From the NCBI GenBank assembly GCA_002404345.1, contig DHJN01000135.1, positions 1,977 to 20,500 of the forward strand: a stretch of 18,524 nt of DNA, given 5' to 3'. Made by a program: the position numbers and the translations under genes. Numbering within the stretch: position 1 is the stretch's first letter; each line of letters starts with the position of its first letter. Under the pieces are notes generated by a model. The model made no database searches, was not told the DNA's origin, and was given only the letters and a program-made list of their open reading frames with translations. Positions 14,356-18,524 of the stretch are shown in pieces. This stretch comes from Actinobacteria bacterium UBA4719 (GTDB lineage Bacteria > Actinomycetota > Actinomycetes > Actinomycetales > Dermatophilaceae).

Positions 14356-15238
14356 CCCAGGTCGCCTTGTCCAGGGCCCCGGTGACCGGAACGTGGACAG
14401 CGGTCTGCCAGGTGATCAGCTTTCGGAACAGCACCCCGTCGAAGCTCCCGGTGGAGGACAGTCGCAGGACCCGTTGCGCCAACGCGATCTGCGCGCTCCG
14501 CTGACCGTAGACGGCCACCCTGAACGACGAGACCGGAGCGCTGAGAAGCCTGGTGGGGCAAGGAAGGGTGCGACGCGTCCGGTACAACGGCGCGAACTGG
14601 CCGGTAAACACCCGGCAGGGGCCCAGGTCGACGACCGTGGTCGCCCTCCCCGTCCAGGCGGACGTCCGCTTCATGGCGCCGTCCCAGGAGAAGGTGAAGT
14701 GCATGTGGTCGGTGTGCGGGACAGCGCCGGTGTAGAGCGCCCAGCCCCGCGCGGGCGCGTACTCGCGCCACATCCGGTGGTTCCAGATGATGTAGCTGAT
14801 CCCGTACCGGCGAGCCAAGACCCCGTTGTGAGCGCTGAGCGTGGCGGCCACCCAGTTGGCGATGAGCTTCTGCCGTGGATTGTTCACGCTGAGCATCCAG
14901 TCCAGCGCCCGGCTGTCGTAGTGCTCGCTGGTGTCGCGCTGGCATGGGCGGTAGGTGCCAAATCCCCCGGTTCTGTAGCGGGCCCTCATCAGGGCGGTGA
15001 AGGCGGTCACCCCGGGCTTGGAGCGGGGGTCGCAGGACACCTGCGCTTCATATGGCGTCTGGCGGTCGAGGGCGACCGCAAGGGCCGTGCTCAAGGCGGC
15101 TTGGGCCATCGGCGCGACCGCAGGCCTCACCGAGACGGCAAGGACGTCAGCACGGGCAACTGGAGCCACGGCGACAGCGGTCAGGGCAACAGCAAGTGCC
15201 GTGCCCCGCAAAGTGAACAGGCACGTTTGAACAGACAT
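14336..15238 (-). CDS. Exported peptidase-like protein with one peptidoglycan-binding domain
   Basis: A 300-aa secreted protein. The signal peptide (about 1-30) has a hydrophobic core and ARA before the likely cleavage site. The central domain (about 62-205) resembles the ARB_07466-like domain related to LAS/M15-type peptidases: SEHYDSRALDWM (104-115), IIWNHRMWREY (150-160) and GAVPHTDHMHFTFSW (171-185). H106, D113 and the HxxHxH cluster (H175, H178, H180) are plausible zinc ligands. A C-terminal peptidoglycan-binding domain (about 245-300) ends DKATWVRLV. A cell-wall hydrolase role is inference from these features. The ATG has GAGGAG nine nt upstream. It is the shorter tandem paralogue of the gene at 15512-16921 and has only one wall-binding repeat. 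Confidence 0.85.
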   Translation of the reverse strand: MSVQTCLFTLRGTALAVALTAVAVAPVARADVLAVSVRPAVAPMAQAALSTALAVALDRQTPYEAQVSCDPRSKPGVTAFTALMRARYRTGGFGTYRPCQRDTSEHYDSRALDWMLSVNNPRQKLIANWVAATLSAHNGVLARRYGISYIIWNHRMWREYAPARGWALYTGAVPHTDHMHFTFSWDGAMKRTSAWTGRATTVVDLGPCRVFTGQFAPLYRTRRTLPCPTRLLSAPVSSFRVAVYGQRSAQIALAQRVLRLSSTGSFDGVLFRKLITWQTAVHVPVTGALDKATWVRLVRR

Positions 15239-15277
15239 GTGTGGTATCTCCTCGTAAGTAGCTGAATTCCAATATCA

Positions 15278-15286
15278 CCCCCCCCC
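15278..15286 (-). repeat. G9 homopolymer tract in the probable 5' UTR
   Basis: Nine Cs on the plus strand read as nine Gs in the transcript, 40-48 nt before the peptidase-like ATG. The matching place before the longer paralogue has only five Gs (TAAGGGGGTG). Such tracts can change length by slippage. Confidence 0.85.
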
Positions 15287-15425
15287 AAAAGGTCAGAAAC
15301 GTTATCTCTCGGCAATCAACTTATCCCGTCAGTTAGATAATCATCCGTCAGCAAACAATCCTCGCGTGATATCCCCGCCACCGCAGGGCATTGTGTCCAC
15401 ATCGACGAACGGCCCAGATCTTCGG

Positions 15426-15470
15426 CCGAAAGGACTAGGTGAAAGTCACCGAATGGACTACAGGTGAAAA
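15426..15470. repeat. Two-unit CYGAAWGGAC/GGTGAAA motif array
   Basis: CCGAAAGGACTAGGTGAAA (15426-15444) is followed by a second unit with CCGAATGGAC and GGTGAAAA (15449-15470), period about 23. The first unit overlaps the palindrome TTCGGCCGAA (15421-15430). The array lies about 190 nt upstream of the start at 15238. Confidence 0.75.
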
Positions 15471-15480
15471 CCGCCTGATC

Positions 15481-15509
15481 CCGCCGGCTCTCCCTGCTTC
15501 GGCCGGCGG
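15481..15509 (-). terminator. Hairpin after the 469-aa peptidase-like gene
   Basis: CCGCCGGC and GCCGGCGG form a perfect 8-bp GC-only stem around a 13-nt loop, starting two bases after the TAG stop of the gene at 15512. There is no U-tract, as is common for actinobacterial terminators. Confidence 0.65.
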
Positions 15510-15511
15510 TA

Positions 15512-16921
15512 CTAACGCGCTATCTGCCTCTCGATCGCGACCCAGGTCCAGCCACTGACCACTCCGGTCGGCGCCAGCCTGGCTCGCGACTGGACCGCCT
15601 TCACCGAGGCCCCGGTCACCGACCCGAACACGCCATTCGCAGTCACCCGCAGCGCGCGTTGCACGGCCGCGACCGCCAGGCCCCTGGAGCCCTGCCTCAG
15701 GGTGAGCCCGCGGTAGGCCAACAGCGGGTAGTCCCGCTTCTCCAGCCGGTCCCACACCAAGCGGTCGGCGACGCCGTTGGGCGACATGCGATGCTGCGCC
15801 TGGAAGGTCACCAGCGAGGACCGGGTTCTGGGTCCGAAGGCACCATCGGGCGTGACCTTGAGTGCGCGCTGAAGAAAGACCACGGCCGATCCCCTCGAAC
15901 CCTGCCGCAGGACCACCCGCTTGTATGCCGTGTACGGGGTCGTTGCCGCGGGCGCGACCGGGGGCTTGGCCACCGGCGGAGGTGCCGGGGCGGGCGGAGT
16001 CGGGACCAGTTTGGCCCAGGTGGCCTTGTCCAGGACCCCGGTGACCGGCACTGCCGCCCGGGTCTGCCAGGAGACCAGCGTGTTGAAGGTACCCATCCCG
16101 AAGTCCCCGTCAGCGGTCACGCCCAGAACCCTCTGCGCCACCACGATCTGCGCGTTCTTCTGACCGATGACGCACACCGGGTAGGGCGAGGCCGGAGCGG
16201 CGGGAAGGTTGGTGGGACAGACAGCCGTGCGAAACGCCTGGTACAACGGCGCGTACTGGCCGGCGAACACCCGGCATGGGCCCTGGTCGACGACCGTAGT
16301 CGCCCTCCCCGTCCACCAGGAGGTCCGCTGCATGGCGCCGTCCCAGGAGAAGCTGAAGTGGATGTGGTCGGTGTGTGGGACCGCGCCGGTGTAGAGCACC
16401 CAGCCCCGCTCGGGCGCGTACTCGCGCCACATCCGGTGGTTCCAGATGATGTAGCTGATCCCGAACCGGCGAGCCATGACACCGCTGTCGGCGCTGAGCC
16501 AGGCGGTCACCGAGTCGGCGACGGCCTTCTGCCGTGGATCGTTCACACTGTTCATCCAGTCCACCGCCCGGCCGTCGTAGTGCTCGCTGGTGTCGGCCTG
16601 GCACGGGCGGAATGTGCCTGTTGCCCCCGTCATGTAGTGGGCCCTCATCAGGGCGGCGAAGGCTGTCACGCCGGGCTTGGCGCGAGGGTCACAGGACACC
16701 TGAGCTTGATACGGCATCCTGAGGTCGACAGCGGTCGGAAGGGCCTTGCCAGGCGGCGCTGGGACCATCGGCGCGACCACGGATGGCACGGATGGCACGG
16801 AGAGGGCAAGGACGTCAGCCCGGGCAGTCGACGCCATGCCAACCGCCGTCGGGGCAACCGCCGTCAGGGCAACGGCAAGGGCCGTGCCACTCAAGGTAAA
16901 CAGGCGCGTTTGAACGGACAT
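15512..16921 (-). CDS. Exported peptidase-like protein with three peptidoglycan-binding domains
   Basis: A 469-aa secreted paralogue of the 300-aa protein downstream. A signal peptide (about 1-35) ends in ARA. The ARB_07466-like/M15-like domain (about 69-210) has SEHYDGRAVDWM (112-123), IIWNHRMWREY and GAVPHTDHIHFSFSW (179-193); H114, D121, H183, H186 and H188 are candidate zinc ligands. Three peptidoglycan-binding domains follow: about 250-305, a Pro/Ala linker (308-327), about 336-393 (LRQGSRGSAVVFLQRAL) and about 405-465 (LRQGSRGLAVAAVQRAL). This points to a wall-anchored hydrolase, by inference. The ATG at 16921 (MSVQTRLF) is chosen because it has GAGGAG upstream and matches the start of its paralogue; the frame stays open to 16960. 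It is followed by its own hairpin. Confidence 0.88.
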   Translation of the reverse strand: MSVQTRLFTLSGTALAVALTAVAPTAVGMASTARADVLALSVPSVPSVVAPMVPAPPGKALPTAVDLRMPYQAQVSCDPRAKPGVTAFAALMRAHYMTGATGTFRPCQADTSEHYDGRAVDWMNSVNDPRQKAVADSVTAWLSADSGVMARRFGISYIIWNHRMWREYAPERGWVLYTGAVPHTDHIHFSFSWDGAMQRTSWWTGRATTVVDQGPCRVFAGQYAPLYQAFRTAVCPTNLPAAPASPYPVCVIGQKNAQIVVAQRVLGVTADGDFGMGTFNTLVSWQTRAAVPVTGVLDKATWAKLVPTPPAPAPPPVAKPPVAPAATTPYTAYKRVVLRQGSRGSAVVFLQRALKVTPDGAFGPRTRSSLVTFQAQHRMSPNGVADRLVWDRLEKRDYPLLAYRGLTLRQGSRGLAVAAVQRALRVTANGVFGSVTGASVKAVQSRARLAPTGVVSGWTWVAIERQIAR

Positions 16922-17186
16922 GCGTGGTATCTCCTCGTGAGCAGCTAAACCCGGCAACACCCCCTTAGAACTCGAAAAGCTGTCCCGTCAGCAACCAATC
17001 ATCCCGTCAATAAGCGACTATCTCATCTGTAATAATCCTCCCGTGCTGTCCCCACCGACCGCAGGGCCTTGGGTAAACGACATATCTGTAGTTCGATGAC
17101 CAAAAGACCTACGTCCTTCAGCCGAAAGGACTAAGCGCCAGACCCTGAATGGACTTGGTGAAAGCGCCGAATGGACGAGGTGAAAA
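16922..17186 (-). promoter_or_regulatory. Long upstream region of the 469-aa peptidase-like gene
   Basis: This gap parallels that of the neighbouring paralogue. It holds the Shine-Dalgarno, a G5 tract, TGACGGGA repeats (about 16982-17010), a block with CCGACCGCAGGGCCTTG that resembles the paralogue's CCGCCACCGCAGGGCATTG, and a three-unit motif array (17122-17186). A hairpin GTCCTT/AAGGAC (17113-17131) overlaps the first unit. No clear sigma-A promoter with both boxes could be assigned. Confidence 0.55.
17122..17186. repeat. Three-unit CYGAAWGGAC/GGTGAAA motif array
   Basis: Units are CCGAAAGGACTAA (17122-17134), a unit with CTGAATGGAC and GGTGAAA (17145-17163), and CCGAATGGACGAGGTGAAAA (17167-17186). 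The array begins about 200 nt upstream of the start at 16921, against about 190 nt for the paralogue. The ATG inside the last unit opens a misleading longer frame into the CoA-transferase gene. Confidence 0.75.
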
Positions 17187-17274
17187 GCCGCGCGGGCCTC
17201 CGTGGGGAATTCATGTCAACGACGGCGGCCGACCAACCGGGCAGCCCGAAATCATGGTCGGGACCGCTGCGGGC

Positions 17275-17280
17275 TAGAGT
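17275..17280 (+). promoter_or_regulatory. Leaderless -10 element of the CoA-transferase operon
   Basis: TAGAGT ends 7 nt before the ATG at 17288, with no Shine-Dalgarno. This spacing helps choose that start over upstream ATG codons at 17171 and 17213. Confidence 0.55.
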
Positions 17281-17287
17281 CCAAGCC

Positions 17288-18085
17288 ATGGACAAAGTCG
17301 TCTCCAGCGCAGCCGAAGCAGTCAACGGGATCGTCGACGGCTCATCGCTGTCCGTCGGTGGTTTCGGCCTGTGCGGTATCCCCAGCGTGCTCATCGCCGA
17401 GATTCATCGGCGCGGCGTCACCGATCTCGAGGCCGTCTCCAACAACTGCGGGGTCGACGGATGGGGGTTGGGAGTTCTGCTGAAGGACAAGCGGATCCGC
17501 CGCATGGTCGCTTCCTACGTGGGCGAGAACAAGGAGTTCGAGCGTCAGTTCCTCTCCGGTGAGCTCGAGGTCGAGCTCACGCCACAGGGGACTCTGGCCG
17601 AGAAGCTACGGGCCGGCGGGGCCGGCATACCTGCGTTCTTCACTGCGACCGGGGTCGGCACCCAGGTCGCGGACGGCGGTATGCCGTGGAAGTACGCAGC
17701 GGATGGGTCGATCGCCAAGGCGTCCCCCCCGAAGGAGACCCGCGAGATGGACTGGCACGGCGAGAAGCGAACGTTCGTGCTGGAGAACGCGATCACCACC
17801 GACTTTGGTCTGGTCCGGGCGTGGAAGGGCGACCGGCACGGCAACCTCGTGTTCCGTCAGTCGGCGCGCAACTTCAACCCGCTGGCTGCGATGGCAGGGC
17901 GGGTCACGATCGCTGAGGTCGAGCACCTGGTCGAGCCGGGCGAGATCGACGCGGACGCAGTTCACCTGCCCGGCATCTACGTCCAGCGGGTCCTGCCACT
18001 GACACCCGAGCAGGCAGACGACAAACGCATCGAACGGCGCACTGTCCAGCCCAGGCCCAACACCCCCAACGGAGGTCCCCGGTAA
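17288..18085 (+). CDS. scoA: 3-oxoacid CoA-transferase subunit A
   Basis: A 265-aa alpha subunit of a class I CoA-transferase (SCOT type), which moves CoA between succinyl-CoA and a 3-oxoacid such as acetoacetate or 3-oxoadipate. Family signatures are [18 protein letters not shown] at the start, [15 protein letters not shown] (22-36), [12 protein letters not shown] (51-62), [29 protein letters not shown] and the [15 protein letters not shown] segment (118-131). The ATG at 17288 is chosen from the family N-terminus and the leaderless -10. Reading from 17171 would add 39 residues of translated upstream repeat. It is followed by subunit B with a 1-nt overlap (TAATG). The exact substrate cannot be read from sequence alone. 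Confidence 0.93.
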   Translation: MDKVVSSAAEAVNGIVDGSSLSVGGFGLCGIPSVLIAEIHRRGVTDLEAVSNNCGVDGWGLGVLLKDKRIRRMVASYVGENKEFERQFLSGELEVELTPQGTLAEKLRAGGAGIPAFFTATGVGTQVADGGMPWKYAADGSIAKASPPKETREMDWHGEKRTFVLENAITTDFGLVRAWKGDRHGNLVFRQSARNFNPLAAMAGRVTIAEVEHLVEPGEIDADAVHLPGIYVQRVLPLTPEQADDKRIERRTVQPRPNTPNGGPR

Positions 18086-18524
18086 TGGCCTTGAACCGTG
18101 AGCAGATGGCCGCCCGTGCCGCCGCTGAGCTCTCCGACGGCGACTATGTGAACCTCGGGATCGGCCTGCCGACCCTGGTGCCCAACTATGTCCCCGACGA
18201 CGTCGAGCTCGTCCTGCAGTCCGAGAACGGCATCCTGGGTGTGGGGGCCTATCCCGTTGACGGGGAAGAGGATCCGGACCTGATCAATGCCGGCAAGGAG
18301 ACGGTCACGCTGCGCAACGGCGCGTCCTTCTTCGACTCCGCGACGAGCTTCGGAATGATCCGCGGCGGCAAGGTCGACGCCGCGATCCTGGGAGCGATGC
18401 AGGTGTCCGCAGACGGGGACATCGCCAACTGGATGATCCCGGGCAAGATGGTCAAGGGCATGGGTGGGGCGATGGACCTGGTCCACGGCGCCAAGAAGGT
18501 CATCGTCCTGATGGAGCACGTCGC
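18085..18524 (+). CDS. scoB: 3-oxoacid CoA-transferase subunit B (partial, cut by window end)
   Basis: The first 146 residues of the beta subunit are present. [20 protein letters not shown] (23-42) and [10 protein letters not shown] (45-54) match the family; E47 in SENGILG is the glutamate that forms the CoA thioester. [20 protein letters not shown] (117-136) is also typical. The ATG shares its A with the TAA of subunit A and has GGAGG nine nt upstream. The reading frame is open at the window edge. Together with subunit A it should form the active heteromer. Confidence 0.92.
   Translation, partial: MALNREQMAARAAAELSDGDYVNLGIGLPTLVPNYVPDDVELVLQSENGILGVGAYPVDGEEDPDLINAGKETVTLRNGASFFDSATSFGMIRGGKVDAAILGAMQVSADGDIANWMIPGKMVKGMGGAMDLVHGAKKVIVLMEHV

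Larger units (their letters stand above)
15239..15511 (-). promoter_or_regulatory. Long upstream region of the 300-aa peptidase-like gene
   Basis: This 273-bp gap is less GC-rich than its surroundings. On the minus strand it holds, in order, the terminator of the preceding gene (15481-15509), two CYGAAWGGAC/GGTGAAA units (15426-15470, given in plus-strand orientation), an unremarkable stretch, TGACGG-type repeats (15337-15360 region), a G9 tract (15278-15286) and the Shine-Dalgarno. The order of elements parallels the region upstream of the longer paralogue. No open frame of note is present. Confidence 0.6.

Noticed and set aside
15659..16948. Plus-strand frame (429 codons) antisense to the 469-aa exported protein
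   Set aside because: The opposite strand has signal peptide, catalytic-like domain and three wall-binding repeats; this frame is a shadow of it.
16922..17186. ydaO-type (c-di-AMP) riboswitch, often upstream of actinobacterial wall hydrolases
   Set aside because: I could not find the conserved core of that riboswitch in either leader of the exported genes; a covariance-model search would settle it.
17171..17287. N-terminal extension of CoA-transferase subunit A
   Set aside because: The extension is translated motif-array sequence, lacks family similarity, and the ATG at 17288 has the family N-terminus with a -10 at leaderless spacing.
17559..17580. Inverted repeat GTGAGCTCGA / TCGAGCTCAC in CoA-transferase A
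   Set aside because: It encodes GELEVEL, where preferred codons GAG and CTC for alternating Glu and Leu make a palindrome by chance.

Overview
The window is high-GC, densely coded chromosomal DNA from an actinobacterium. The gene order is manB, DUF3499 and a degenerate zincin-like gene, then a WhiB2-type regulator, then fbiA-fbiB. This matches the conserved neighbourhood known from Mycobacterium (Rv3256c-Rv3262) and other Actinomycetota. The extra GT2 membrane glycosyltransferase/DUF5719 pair, the DUF3105 and TIGR03089 proteins and the high GC suggest a member of Micrococcales, perhaps Intrasporangiaceae. That family-level assignment is inference.

Layout. (1) 24-3448, minus strand: DUF3499, manB (phosphomannomutase/phosphoglucomutase), a Trm112-like protein and a SIS-domain sugar-phosphate isomerase-like protein. 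The last three form a tight operon, probably for GDP-mannose and cell-envelope sugar supply. (2) 3508-3945, plus: a metallopeptidase-family protein lacking the HExxH motif, divergent from DUF3499. (3) 4049-9090, minus: whiB, a 1085-aa GT2 glycosyltransferase with many membrane segments, and a DUF5719 protein whose TTG start overlaps the glycosyltransferase stop; this looks like one envelope operon headed by its regulator. (4) 9419-11520, plus: fbiA and fbiB (coenzyme F420 biosynthesis), overlapping by ATGA, with an array of short palindromes upstream. (5) 11617-13442: an AlkA-type DNA glycosylase (minus) and a DUF3105 membrane-anchored protein (plus), divergent. (6) 13537-14355, plus: TIGR03089 protein. 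(7) 14336-16921, minus: two tandem paralogous exported peptidase-like proteins with peptidoglycan-binding domains and duplicated upstream regions. (8) 17288-18524, plus: subunits A and B (the latter cut by the window end) of a 3-oxoacid CoA-transferase.

Three themes go beyond the gene list. First, many starts (DUF3499, manB, the metallopeptidase-like gene, fbiA, the glycosylase, TIGR03089, CoA-transferase A) sit 6-7 nt downstream of a TANNNT- or CAGACT-like hexamer, the geometry of leaderless transcripts. Second, several gene 3' ends carry short tandem duplications that include the stop codon or begin at it. Third, the exported peptidase paralogues share an upstream array of a CYGAAWGGAC/GGTGAAA motif at nearly the same distance from each start, and one copy has gained a G9 tract in its probable 5' UTR.

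No tRNA, rRNA, insertion sequence, prophage or CRISPR array was seen. The clearest candidates for undescribed biology are the motif arrays at 15426-15470 and 17113-17186, the palindrome array before fbiA, and the inserted elements in manB.
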